Assembly (NCBI GenBank): GCA_019638675.1
Contig: JAHBTE010000001.1
Span: 62,001-126,000 of the forward strand
Direction: 5' to 3'
Source: Fimbriimonadaceae bacterium
Lineage (GTDB): Bacteria > Armatimonadota > Fimbriimonadia > Fimbriimonadales > Fimbriimonadaceae
DNA: 64,000 bases
Shown: positions 35,157 through 43,452 of the stretch, piece by piece
Numbering within the stretch: position 1 is the stretch's first letter
How the letters are laid out: the number at the start of each line of letters is the position of its first letter
Program-made: the position numbers and the translations under genes
The notes under the pieces: model-generated
Database searches by the model: none
What the model saw: the letters and a program-made list of their open reading frames with translations, nothing else
Told to the model about the DNA's origin: nothing

Positions 35157-36131
35157 ATGCCCTCCCAACTCCGAGCTTTGTATTTTGAAGATGGTGTACT
35201 CAGTCTGCTGGATCAGCGATTGCTCCCGGCACAGGAAGTTTGGCTTGGCCTTTCGACTTCCGACCATGTGGTGGAAGCGATTCGAGAAATGGCGGTTCGC
35301 GGTGCACCCGCAATTGGAGTCGCCGCCGCCTACGGAATGGTGCTCGCGGTTCAAAATGGCGAGGAATGGAACTCTGCTAAGGAAAAACTTGCTGGCTCTC
35401 GCCCAACCGCCGTGAATCTATTTTGGGCTTTGGACAGGTTAGATAAGTTATCAGATAGATCAGTCAAAAGGGTTCTCGCAGAGGCTAAAGCAATCGAACA
35501 GGAAGACCTCGCCATGAACCATAAAATCGGCGAGTTCGGAGCGAGTTTGGTGCCAGAGAACGCCACCATTTTAACGATCTGCAATACAGGTTCACTCGCT
35601 ACATCTGGCCACGGAACCGCACTTGGGATTATCCGCACGGCGCATATGCAAGGCAAAGTGAAGCACGTTTTTTCCTGCGAAACTCGCCCTCGTCAGCAAG
35701 GGTTACGCCTCACCGCATACGAGCTGATGCACGACCAAATTCCGTTCCACAGCATCGCCGATTCCGCCGCGGCATCTTTAATGGCGGCGGGCAAAATTGA
35801 TTTCGTTGTGGCCGGAGCAGACCGCATCGCGGCAAACGGAGATACGGCCAACAAAATCGGAACACTTATGCTCGCGGTTCTTGCAAATCACTATAAAATT
35901 CCGTTTGTGATTGCCGCTCCGAGTAGCACGCTTGATCCTTCTCTCCCCGATGGTTCGCATATTCCTATAGAGGAACGGCATTCTTCAGAACTCACCCACG
36001 CCGAAGATTTACAGATTGCACCGGAAGGAACACCTGTGTTCAATCCAGGTTTTGACGTCACTCCTGGCACGCTGATAACCGCAATCGTCACTGAAAATGG
36101 CATCAACCGCCAACCATATGGTTTCAAATGA
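35157..36131 (+). CDS. mtnA: Methylthioribose-1-phosphate isomerase
   Basis: This 324-residue MtnA of the eIF2B-like family has AVRGAPAIGVAAAYG, the catalytic cysteine in CNTGSLAT (about residue 141) and ETRPRQQGLRLTAYEL. The catalytic aspartate is in AGADRIAANGDTANKIGT (about residue 222). It isomerises 5-methylthioribose-1-phosphate to the ribulose form in methionine salvage. No other mtn genes are here. The next gene, a nucleoside phosphorylase, overlaps by 4 bp (ATGA), suggesting joint use in nucleoside or thio-nucleoside salvage. Confidence 0.93.
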   Translation: MPSQLRALYFEDGVLSLLDQRLLPAQEVWLGLSTSDHVVEAIREMAVRGAPAIGVAAAYGMVLAVQNGEEWNSAKEKLAGSRPTAVNLFWALDRLDKLSDRSVKRVLAEAKAIEQEDLAMNHKIGEFGASLVPENATILTICNTGSLATSGHGTALGIIRTAHMQGKVKHVFSCETRPRQQGLRLTAYELMHDQIPFHSIADSAAASLMAAGKIDFVVAGADRIAANGDTANKIGTLMLAVLANHYKIPFVIAAPSSTLDPSLPDGSHIPIEERHSSELTHAEDLQIAPEGTPVFNPGFDVTPGTLITAIVTENGINRQPYGFK

Positions 36132-37423
36132 ACATCCTAGATCTGATCGCTAAAAAACGTGACCACGGCATTTTCAATGCAGAAGAGCTTGCCTTTATTG
36201 CCGATGGTGCGGCAGATCAATCTATTCCCGATTATCAGTTATCCGCGTGGTTGATGGCGACTTATTTGAACGGATTGGATGACCAGGAAACCGCAGATCT
36301 CACGCTAGCGATGGCAGATTCGGGCGAGCGGATTGACCTCACTGGACTCCCCAAACCCTGGGTGGATAAACATAGCACCGGTGGAGTTGGAGATAAAACA
36401 ACGATTGTCCTTCTCCCGATCCTCGCCGCCTGTGGGCTGACTGTCGTCAAAATGTCTGGCCCTGGGCTCGGGAAAACGGGCGGCACGATTGACAAACTCG
36501 CCAGCGTTCCTGGGTTCAACACCAATCTTTCGCCCGAACAAATGAAGGCTCAAGCAAAAGAAATCGGGCTTGCTCTCACTGGTCAAACGCCGAGCCTTGC
36601 TCCCGCCGACAAGACCCTTTATGCACTCCGTGATGTGACAGCGACTGTGCCTTGCCTGCCACTCATCGTCAGCAGTATCCTCAGCAAGAAAATTGCCGGA
36701 GGCGCCGATGTCGTTGTTCTTGATGTGAAATGCGGTTCTGGGGCGTTTATGGAAACCCTGGACGATGCGTCCCGGCTGGCATCTAAACTACGCGAAGTTG
36801 GCGAAAAGGCGGGACTCACTGTTCGCACCGTGATCACTGATATGGATCAACCACTTGGTCGAACAGCTGGCAATGCGCTTGAAATTAAAGAAGCGATACA
36901 GATTCTGAAAAATAAGGAATCTTCCAGGTTCTCTGAGCTTTGCATCCATCTCGCGAGAACCGCATTAGAGGCGGCAGGAGTCGTAGCCGATCCGGCTTTT
37001 GCGATTGCTTCTGGTGCGGCTTTGATTAAAGCAAAGCAGTGGTTCGCCGCACAAGGCGCGGATATATCAGTTTTCGATCAAGATGATTGGCAAGTTGCTC
37101 CCATCCAAAAGGAAGTTCTTTCTAACGAGTCAGGGTTTGTCAAATCCGTTTCGGCTGATATCATTGGCGAAGCGGTGGTTGATCTGGGCGGTGGGCGGAG
37201 AGTCAAAACCGATACGATTGACCCAACTGTGGGCATAGAAACCTTAGTGCATATTGGCGACAGGGTTGAGCTAGGTCAACCTATTTTTCGGATTCATGCA
37301 AGCACCGAAGAATCAGCTGCAAATGCTTCAGAAAAATTAACGCTAGCAGTTGAATTGAGTTCTACAGAAGTGACCGCGCGACCAATTTTAATGGGTTCTT
37401 CCCAGCCAGAATTTAAGTTGTGA
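36128..37423 (+). CDS. Pyrimidine-nucleoside/thymidine phosphorylase
   Basis: This 431-residue protein has the family layout: N-terminal helical domain, KHSTGGVGDKTT phosphate loop, the signature region KMSGPGLGKTGGTIDK and a C-terminal alpha/beta domain. The family signature normally reads SGRGLGHTGGT, but here Arg is Pro and His is Lys, so substrate preference may differ. The reaction cleaves pyrimidine nucleosides with phosphate. It is translationally coupled to mtnA. A role in feeding (deoxy)ribose-1-phosphate to DeoC, encoded at 49.1 kb, is plausible but inferred. Confidence 0.88.
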   Translation: MNILDLIAKKRDHGIFNAEELAFIADGAADQSIPDYQLSAWLMATYLNGLDDQETADLTLAMADSGERIDLTGLPKPWVDKHSTGGVGDKTTIVLLPILAACGLTVVKMSGPGLGKTGGTIDKLASVPGFNTNLSPEQMKAQAKEIGLALTGQTPSLAPADKTLYALRDVTATVPCLPLIVSSILSKKIAGGADVVVLDVKCGSGAFMETLDDASRLASKLREVGEKAGLTVRTVITDMDQPLGRTAGNALEIKEAIQILKNKESSRFSELCIHLARTALEAAGVVADPAFAIASGAALIKAKQWFAAQGADISVFDQDDWQVAPIQKEVLSNESGFVKSVSADIIGEAVVDLGGGRRVKTDTIDPTVGIETLVHIGDRVELGQPIFRIHASTEESAANASEKLTLAVELSSTEVTARPILMGSSQPEFKL

Positions 37424-37424
37424 A

Positions 37425-38003
37425 CTAAGAAATCTCCCTCAGGGATTCCTTCAGCCGATCAACTGGTAACCCTATTACGTTCTCCACACTGCCGCGAATT
37501 GAGGTCACATACTTTCTTGCCCCGCCTTGCAGACCATAGGCACCCGCTTTATCCATTGGCTCACCAGTGGCGATATACGCTCGGATTTGTTCTTCGGTCA
37601 TTTTCGCAAACGTGACTTCACTTTCTTCAGCAAACGTATCGATTCCCTTCGGCCACTTTACGCAGACTCCGGTGATGACCTTGTGCGTTCTCCCGCTGAG
37701 CAATCCCAGAATTCTAGCCGCGTCATCTTCGTCGGTGGGCTTGGTCAGTTGGGTCATGACGCCGTCGATTTCTAGGGCAACAACCGTATCGCCGCCAATT
37801 ACAACCGAATCTGGATTTTCGGCGAAAACCGCCAGAGCTTTTTCGCGAGCGAGCTTCCGGGCTGTGATTCCTGGATCATCAACCGTCAAGGCATCTTCGT
37901 CAACGTGGGCAGGAATCACCTCAAATTCCACACCCATACCCGCCAATAACTCCTGGCGACGTGGGCTGGCGCTTGCCAGAATCACTCGATATCCACCCTT
38001 CAT
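37425..38003 (-). CDS. maf: Maf-like nucleoside triphosphate pyrophosphatase
   Basis: Starting at ATG 38003 (AAGGAG 5 bp upstream; an in-frame GTG at 38009 is worse placed), the 192-residue protein shows ILASASPRRQELL and the central GGDTVV. It also has LSGRTHKVITGV and DKAGAYGLQGG, all Maf/YhdE hallmarks. These enzymes hydrolyse non-canonical or m5-type NTPs and were first named for septum effects. It is convergent with the phosphorylase gene. Confidence 0.93.
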   Translation of the reverse strand: MKGGYRVILASASPRRQELLAGMGVEFEVIPAHVDEDALTVDDPGITARKLAREKALAVFAENPDSVVIGGDTVVALEIDGVMTQLTKPTDEDDAARILGLLSGRTHKVITGVCVKWPKGIDTFAEESEVTFAKMTEEQIRAYIATGEPMDKAGAYGLQGGARKYVTSIRGSVENVIGLPVDRLKESLREIS

Positions 38004-38050
38004 GCCCACTCCTTTTACCTGAGCCTATTTGTCACCCCCCGACCCAGTAG

Positions 38051-38056
38051 TAAAAT
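38051..38056 (+). promoter_or_regulatory. -10 element TAAAAT before the DegT gene
   Basis: TAAAAT ends 6 bp before the GTG at 38063, a leaderless-type arrangement that supports this start. Confidence 0.55.
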
Positions 38057-38062
38057 AGGGGC

Positions 38063-39187
38063 GTGAACGTACAGTTCATTGACCTAAAAACCCAGTACGA
38101 AGAAGTACGGGACATCCTTGACCCTGCAATTGCCGAGATTCTCTCCACCGGAGCTTATGTTCTTGGCAAGTGGAATAAACAGCTTGAGGACGAAATTGCG
38201 GCGCGCCACGGCGTGAAGCATGCGATTTGCGTGAACAGCGGCACAGATGCTCTTCGTATCATGATGCAAGCCGCTGACATCGGCCCGGGTGATGAAGTCA
38301 TCACCACTGCGTTCACATTTGTTGCCACGGTCGAAACGATTGCCCAACTTGGCGCAGTGCCTGTATTTGTAGATATCGACCGCGAAACAATGTGCATTGA
38401 CCCAAGCAAGATCGAAGCGGCAATTACTCCGAAGACTAAGGCGATCATGCCAGTTCACTTGTTTGGACAGTTGGTAGATGTCAAGGCGATTCAGGCGATT
38501 GCCGAAAAACACAACTTGCTAGTTTTAGAAGACAGTGCTCAAGTGATTGATGGTCACCACGAAGGCGTTTACACGGGGAACTGGGGAATCGCGGCCGGAA
38601 TCAGTTTTTACGTCACTAAGAATCTTGGAGCGGCAGGCGACGGTGGAATGATTCTCACTAACGATCCTGAAATTGACCGCCGTTCTCGCTCGATCCGCAT
38701 TCACGGAATGGGACGCGAACGCTACTACTACGATGAGCTCGGCTACACCAGCCGACTTGCCGAAATTCAAGCCGCTGTGCTTGCCTGCAAACTCACCAAG
38801 CTGGACGAATGGAATGCAGTTCGCCTCAAAGTTGCTAATTACTACCTAGAAGCTATTGCGAATGCGGATTTGATTCTACCGCGCACCTATCCTGGCAATA
38901 ACAACGTGTGGCACCAATTCACCATTCAAACTACCAAGCGGGATGAATTGATGAACCACCTGAAAGAAAACGGAATCGCGAGCGCGATTTTCTATCCTGT
39001 GCCGATCCACATGCACGAACCATATGCACATTACGGGAACGGAAAGGGTTCTTTGCCCATTACGGAAATTGTCAGCGAACAATGCCTGAGCTTGCCAGTG
39101 CACCAGCACATGACAATGGAACAAGCAGAGTTTGTCGCAAAGACAATTTGTGCGTTTGTGGGAGAAAAACAAGGCTCTCACGCCTAA
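38063..39187 (+). CDS. DegT/DnrJ/EryC1/StrS family aminotransferase
   Basis: The 374-residue PLP enzyme has CVNSGTDALRIMM for cofactor binding, EDSAQVIDG, the Schiff-base lysine in FYVTKNLGAAGDGG, and the late YPVPIHMHEPY typical of WecE/FdtB-type sugar aminotransferases. It would put an amino group on a nucleotide-linked keto-sugar for surface polysaccharides. No glycan cluster surrounds it, so its sugar is unknown. The start is GTG 38063, with TAAAAT 6 bp upstream. Confidence 0.92.
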   Translation: MNVQFIDLKTQYEEVRDILDPAIAEILSTGAYVLGKWNKQLEDEIAARHGVKHAICVNSGTDALRIMMQAADIGPGDEVITTAFTFVATVETIAQLGAVPVFVDIDRETMCIDPSKIEAAITPKTKAIMPVHLFGQLVDVKAIQAIAEKHNLLVLEDSAQVIDGHHEGVYTGNWGIAAGISFYVTKNLGAAGDGGMILTNDPEIDRRSRSIRIHGMGRERYYYDELGYTSRLAEIQAAVLACKLTKLDEWNAVRLKVANYYLEAIANADLILPRTYPGNNNVWHQFTIQTTKRDELMNHLKENGIASAIFYPVPIHMHEPYAHYGNGKGSLPITEIVSEQCLSLPVHQHMTMEQAEFVAKTICAFVGEKQGSHA

Positions 39188-39314
39188 ACAAGCAAATTCA
39201 GTTGGGCCACTAGAACTTTTTGGTGAACCCGGCTGGAATACTAACGGTCATTACTACTGCGAGACAGTTTTGCATTCGATGCAACGCAAGGCTCGTTTTC
39301 TCCAGTAGAAGAAT

Positions 39315-39375
39315 AGTAGAGAGGCTGCAGAGTCCCACGCTTGCGGTCCCTGTTGGGACACGGCGGCCCTCTACT
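39315..39375. repeat. Imperfect inverted repeat with inner hairpin
   Basis: Outer arms AGTAGAGAGGC (39315-39325) and GGCCCTCTACT (39365-39375) pair with two mismatches. Inner arms TCCCA (39333-39337) and TGGGA (39354-39358) form a second stem. It lies in the 206-bp gap between the convergent DegT and ogt genes. It could be a terminator or a small dispersed element; only one copy was noticed here. Confidence 0.55.
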
Positions 39376-39393
39376 CTTTCTCAAATACTCTTT

Positions 39394-39936
39394 TTAAAAT
39401 AATCCGCGCTGACCGCTTTCTAACCCCAAAAGCTGTTGCTTGCGCCAGAGTCCTCCGGCGTAACCACAAAGCTGACCGTCGGCTTGGATCACGCGGTGAC
39501 AAGGCACCAAAATTGCAACTGGATTCTGGCGATTCGCCATTCCTACCGCGCGCTGACCGTTCTTCACACCTACTCGTTCGGCTAGTTCGGAATAACAAAT
39601 CGTCTGGCCATAGGTGACTTCTTCCAATGTTCGCCAAACATGGACTTGAAACGGAGTTCCGGTCAGCCTGATCGGCACGGAAAACTCTGCCCTCTTATTG
39701 TCAAAATATTCGGATAGCTGTTCGTGGGCAATCAAACCGGCGTGGTCTTTTTCGTCTGGGTTGCCGGGCACTGATTCATCGCAGAAATCAATGCTGATAA
39801 CGTTGCCGCCGTCTGAGATGATTTCCAAACAGCCAAGCGGGGTGGATAGCCATGAAGAAAAGAAAGCCCGTGCAGATGGACGCACCAAGCTCTCACAACT
39901 CTCCCCCACTTCATCGAAAAGTGTTGATTGCACCAT
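39394..39936 (-). CDS. ogt: Methylated-DNA--protein-cysteine methyltransferase
   Basis: The ATG at 39936 follows GGA with 8 bp spacing and gives 180 residues; an upstream start at 39993 would add an unlikely extension. The DNA-binding winged helix contains TYGQTICYSELAERVG and GMANRQNP, and the acceptor motif PCHRVI is intact, so it repairs O6-alkylguanine by suicide transfer to cysteine. The N-terminal RNase-H-like part is present. Compare the separate PFWRV-bearing relative inside the split uvrA locus at 58757-59167. Confidence 0.93.
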   Translation of the reverse strand: MVQSTLFDEVGESCESLVRPSARAFFSSWLSTPLGCLEIISDGGNVISIDFCDESVPGNPDEKDHAGLIAHEQLSEYFDNKRAEFSVPIRLTGTPFQVHVWRTLEEVTYGQTICYSELAERVGVKNGQRAVGMANRQNPVAILVPCHRVIQADGQLCGYAGGLWRKQQLLGLESGQRGLF

Positions 39937-40005
39937 TTTTTGACATCCGTGTCGCAGGTTAAGACGGTTAATAATCCGGATGTGATGCGGCAATTATTCA
40001 ACTAT

Positions 40006-40021
40006 TGGCACGATCATTGAA
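40006..40021 (+). promoter_or_regulatory. Candidate sigma-54 (-24/-12) promoter
   Basis: TGGCACGATCATTGAA matches the sigma-54 consensus TGGCACGNNNNTTGCW at all fixed positions but one (the C of GC at -12 is A). The preceding bases CTATT resemble those of the site at 44283. The following gene starts at 40099, giving a leader of about 65 nt. Confidence 0.5.
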
Positions 40022-40098
40022 CGTAAACTGTTGCTACTGCACGGCCTTACTGTTATCAGCAGTGATGGCGGACGTCCATAATGGTGTTGGATTCAAAA

Positions 40099-41247
40099 AT
40101 GACATTTTTCAGTTCCCTTCTTGCCGTCGCGGCACTCGCGACAAATCTTTCTGGATGCGCTCCGGAAGAGAAAGGAGAACTGGTTAAGGTTTCATTGCCC
40201 AAGATTGAAGCTTCGTCCGCTCCCGATGATCAGGCGAAAAGAGTTTTAGTCGTCATCAACACATCCAGTTCGGAAAGCCGCGAAATCGGCGCGTATTACC
40301 GCATCAAGCGGCAAATCCCAAAGGAAAATGTTGTGATGATCAGCGTCAGCACAACAGAAAACGTTGATGTTTCGGAATACCAAACAGGAATCCTCGGCCC
40401 AATTCAAGCGGCGATCAAGAATTCGCGCAACCAGATTGACTACATCGTCTTAACTTCCGGCACACCGATCCGATTAGAAAACGACAACGGTTTTAGTGTG
40501 GATGGTCATCTTGCGACGATGAATATGAATCTGGCGCCAATCCGCGAACTCAACGCAACGGACATCAACCGATGCCGTAATCCGTATTACGGTGCAAATG
40601 AGCCATTTTCGAGCAAGAAATACAACATGTATCTGGTCACACGGTTGATTGGTTATACAGTTGACGATGCTAAGAAGTTGGTTGACAATTCTCTTGCGGC
40701 AACCGCCAAACCAGGGCCATTCTTTTTAGATGAAGCAACCAACCGTACAGAAGGCGGATATGGCCAATTGCAATCCTTAATGCAACGCTCATACGAAAAT
40801 CTGAAAGAAAAAGGATTTGAAGCCCAAATAGACCAAAGCAAAGACTTCATGTTGCCAAGTACCCCTGTTATGGGATACGTTTCGTGGGGGAGCAACGACG
40901 GAGCTTTTAACGCCGACGTGTATAAGAAAATCCAGTTCCTACCTGGGGCAATTTGCGAAACCTTTGTGAGTACCAGCGGTCGCACATTTAAGCCAACGAC
41001 AGGTGGACAGAGTCTGATTGCTGATCTCATTAAGAACGGAGTAACTGGCGTGAAAGGATATGTTTCTGAACCGTACACTTTTGCCCTGGCACGGCCAGAT
41101 GTTCTTTTTGACCGCTATGTGGGTGGATTCAACCTCGCCGATTCGTTCTATTCCGCTTCGCAAGTGATTAAGTGGAAAGACATTGTGGTGGGTGATCCGC
41201 TCTGCCAGCCATACCCAAAGAAGGCTCAATCGGATACAAATCGATAA
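40099..41247 (+). CDS. TIGR03790-type lipoprotein of unknown function
   Basis: From ATG 40099 the protein begins MTFFSSLLAVAALATNLSGC, a lipoprotein signal with lipobox LSGC. The track from ATG 40081 adds six residues. The body (382 residues in total) matches the TIGR03790 family as I recall it: KRVLVVINTSS, IGAYYRIKRQIPKENV and DYIVLTSGTPIRL, then a late GVTGVKGYVSEPYT. Members occur in environmental bacteria and have no known activity; the alternating alpha/beta pattern with DYIVLT suggests a Rossmann-like or caspase-like fold. A near-consensus sigma-54 site lies upstream. Confidence 0.72.
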   Translation: MTFFSSLLAVAALATNLSGCAPEEKGELVKVSLPKIEASSAPDDQAKRVLVVINTSSSESREIGAYYRIKRQIPKENVVMISVSTTENVDVSEYQTGILGPIQAAIKNSRNQIDYIVLTSGTPIRLENDNGFSVDGHLATMNMNLAPIRELNATDINRCRNPYYGANEPFSSKKYNMYLVTRLIGYTVDDAKKLVDNSLAATAKPGPFFLDEATNRTEGGYGQLQSLMQRSYENLKEKGFEAQIDQSKDFMLPSTPVMGYVSWGSNDGAFNADVYKKIQFLPGAICETFVSTSGRTFKPTTGGQSLIADLIKNGVTGVKGYVSEPYTFALARPDVLFDRYVGGFNLADSFYSASQVIKWKDIVVGDPLCQPYPKKAQSDTNR

Positions 41248-42236
41248 ACTGACCTTTGCAGCAAAATCAATAGGATCGGCGAGCCTAAAATCGCCATGAC
41301 GGCTCCAACTGGGAGTTCGCCACCAGGGATGATTTTTTGTGCGAGTAGATCCGCGAGCACGAGCAAAATTGACCCTAGAAATGCGCTGACAGGTAACGAC
41401 CGCCGTAAATCTGGCCCCACAAGGTTCCTGGCAATATGAGGTGCGATCAGGCCAACGAATCCGATAATTCCAACGCATCCCACGATTGCGCCGACCGCCA
41501 CTGATCCGAGGGTTAGCTGGTTGGTCATCAGTGTTCGGCTATCGACGCCCAACCGGTTGACCAAATCTCCGCCAAAGGCAAAGCTATTGAGCTTTCGAGC
41601 GTCTCGTGTGCTGTATAGAACCGTTATCGCAACCAAAACGAGCATGATGGCTATTCGAGGCCAGCTCATCGGAGTAAGGCTCCCGAGTAGCCACCGGAGA
41701 ACCACATTTGAATCCTTTCCACTCATTAGCAAAACAAGGGTGGTCAGCGCGGCTAACATTGCGCCAACCACAACGCCAGCCAGAATCAAGCGAACAACGT
41801 CTTGCTTTTTCCACCAGGAACTGAGCAAGAAAACTAGTAGCAGAGCGACGACTGCTCCAATAATTCCGCCAATCGCTACGCCGAGTCCCCCTACTAAGCC
41901 GGACGCTCCAAATGAAAGGGCCAAACTTCCACCGACTCCCGCGCCGCTGCTGACGCCGATGACGTACGGTTCTGCGAGAGGATTTCGGAATAGTAGTTGG
42001 AAAACCGACCCAACCACGGCAAGTCCAGCTCCGGCGATCACGCCCGCGATCAACCTGGGTAATCGGAGTTTCCAAACTACAGTCTGTGCAAGTTCCCCTC
42101 GGTCTCCTTTAATCAGAGCCGCAAAAACATCGCTGGGTGCCAGGGAAATCCCTCCGCTAACCAATAAGTGAACCAAGCAAACGACGACAAGCCCAACACA
42201 CCCTCCTAATATCCAGCGACCTGACTTGCCGTTCAC
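41226..42236 (-). CDS. FecCD-type ABC transporter permease (iron-siderophore/cobalamin)
   Basis: This 336-residue, about ten-helix permease of the BtuC/FecCD family has LRLPRLIAGVIAGAGLAVVGSVFQLLFRNPLAEPYVIG near the start and the cytoplasmic coupling region GCVGIIGFVGLIAPHIAR. It would import iron chelates or B12 together with a binding protein and ATPase, neither of which is next to it. Its end overlaps the TIGR03790 gene by 22 bp (convergent). The start is GTG 42236, with TATGCT 6 bp upstream. Confidence 0.92.
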   Translation of the reverse strand: MNGKSGRWILGGCVGLVVVCLVHLLVSGGISLAPSDVFAALIKGDRGELAQTVVWKLRLPRLIAGVIAGAGLAVVGSVFQLLFRNPLAEPYVIGVSSGAGVGGSLALSFGASGLVGGLGVAIGGIIGAVVALLLVFLLSSWWKKQDVVRLILAGVVVGAMLAALTTLVLLMSGKDSNVVLRWLLGSLTPMSWPRIAIMLVLVAITVLYSTRDARKLNSFAFGGDLVNRLGVDSRTLMTNQLTLGSVAVGAIVGCVGIIGFVGLIAPHIARNLVGPDLRRSLPVSAFLGSILLVLADLLAQKIIPGGELPVGAVMAILGSPILLILLQRSVYRFVSD

Positions 42237-42242
42237 ACGCCG

Positions 42243-42260
42243 AGCATACTCCGGTAAAAT
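42243..42260. promoter_or_regulatory. Back-to-back divergent -10 elements
   Basis: The 31-bp gap between two divergent GTG starts holds TATGCT (minus, 42248-42243, 6 bp before GTG 42236) and TAAAAT (plus, 42255-42260, 7 bp before GTG 42268). The two promoters must overlap, so each -35 region would lie over the other gene's -10 and start. Confidence 0.55.
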
Positions 42261-42267
42261 ACCGCTC

Positions 42268-43452
42268 GTGGTTCACCCGGAGCTCAGCCAAAGATGCCAT
42301 CTCATCAAACCATCGCCAACCCTGGCGATGACGGCACGGGCCAGAGAAATGAAAGCGGCCGGGATTGACGTGATCTCATTTGCCGCTGGCGAACCTGATT
42401 TCAATACTCCAGAAGAAATCCGCGATGCGGCAAAACTTGCCCTTGATGAAGGTCAGACCAAATATTGTTCATCTCGTGGTTTGCCGACCCTGATTGAAGC
42501 GATCCAGCGAAAAGTTTCGCGAGAAAACGGTTTCCAATGCAATGCGAACCAAGTCGTGGTTTCGTGCGGAGCAAAACACTCGATTTACAATGCTTTGCAA
42601 GTTCTCATCAACCCAGGTGATGAGGTGATTTTGTTTGCCCCGTTTTGGATGACTTACGCAGATCAAGTTCTGCTTGCGGGTGGAAAGCCAATAATTATTC
42701 ACACAACCGCCGAAACAGGGTTCACACCCGATCCTGATCAGATCAAGCAAGCAATCACCGCCAAAACCAAGGCAATGATAGTGAATACGCCCTCCAATCC
42801 AACGGGGGGAGCGTGGAGCCGTCAGCTCATCAAAGAAGTGGCGAGCATCGCGCTCAAGCACAACTTGACGATTATTAGCGATGAAATTTATGAACGCCTA
42901 ACATACGATCACGACCACTGTAGTTTCGCAAGCCTCAGCAAAGATGTAGCGGCGCATACGATCACTATTCTTGGTGTGAGTAAAACCTACTCGATGACAG
43001 GATGGCGAATTGGGTTTTCCATCAGCACACCAGAGATCGCAACCGCAATCGCAAACTTTCAAGACCAAGTGACGAGTAATGCCACCACTTTTGCTCAAGC
43101 TGGCGCGGCGGCGGCTCTTGATTCCGCACCTGAAACAGTTGCCGGAATGAAGCAGAAATTTTCTGACCGACGTGAGTTGGGCCTTAAACTTTTAGGAGAT
43201 ATCTCTGGACTAAAAACCGCTCCACCAAAAGGTGCATTCTATTTCTTCACTGATGTTTCAACTTATCTCACTGGAAGTATCTCCACAGATGTTGAACTTG
43301 CTGACCACCTTCTTGATACCGCGCATATTGCCACTGTTCCCGGCTCTGTGTTCTATGGCCCAGGTCACCTCAGACTGAGCTACGCCAACAACCCCGAAGC
43401 AATAACCGAAGGTTTTACTCGTCTAAAAAATGCCTTGAACAACCTCTCATGA
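42268..43452 (+). CDS. Class I aminotransferase (aspartate aminotransferase-like)
   Basis: This 394-residue PLP enzyme (from GTG 42268) has SFAAGEPDFNTP, the ring-stacking region SCGAKHSIYNALQ, NTPSNPTGG and SDEIYERL. The Schiff-base lysine is in VSKTYSMTGWRIG, and the carboxylate-binding arginine in HLRLSYAN. This is the AspB group of Thermus/Bacillus type, transferring amino groups from aspartate to 2-oxoglutarate; alanine or aromatic substrates are possible. The longer frame from 42226 would cross the divergent promoters. It is translationally coupled to rnc (ATGA overlap). Confidence 0.92.
   Translation: MVHPELSQRCHLIKPSPTLAMTARAREMKAAGIDVISFAAGEPDFNTPEEIRDAAKLALDEGQTKYCSSRGLPTLIEAIQRKVSRENGFQCNANQVVVSCGAKHSIYNALQVLINPGDEVILFAPFWMTYADQVLLAGGKPIIIHTTAETGFTPDPDQIKQAITAKTKAMIVNTPSNPTGGAWSRQLIKEVASIALKHNLTIISDEIYERLTYDHDHCSFASLSKDVAAHTITILGVSKTYSMTGWRIGFSISTPEIATAIANFQDQVTSNATTFAQAGAAAALDSAPETVAGMKQKFSDRRELGLKLLGDISGLKTAPPKGAFYFFTDVSTYLTGSISTDVELADHLLDTAHIATVPGSVFYGPGHLRLSYANNPEAITEGFTRLKNALNNLS

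Noticed and set aside
41521-42171. 216-codon plus-strand open frame
   Set aside because: It is antisense to the FecCD permease, with low-complexity Thr/Ser/Pro translation typical of a shadow of membrane-helix codons.
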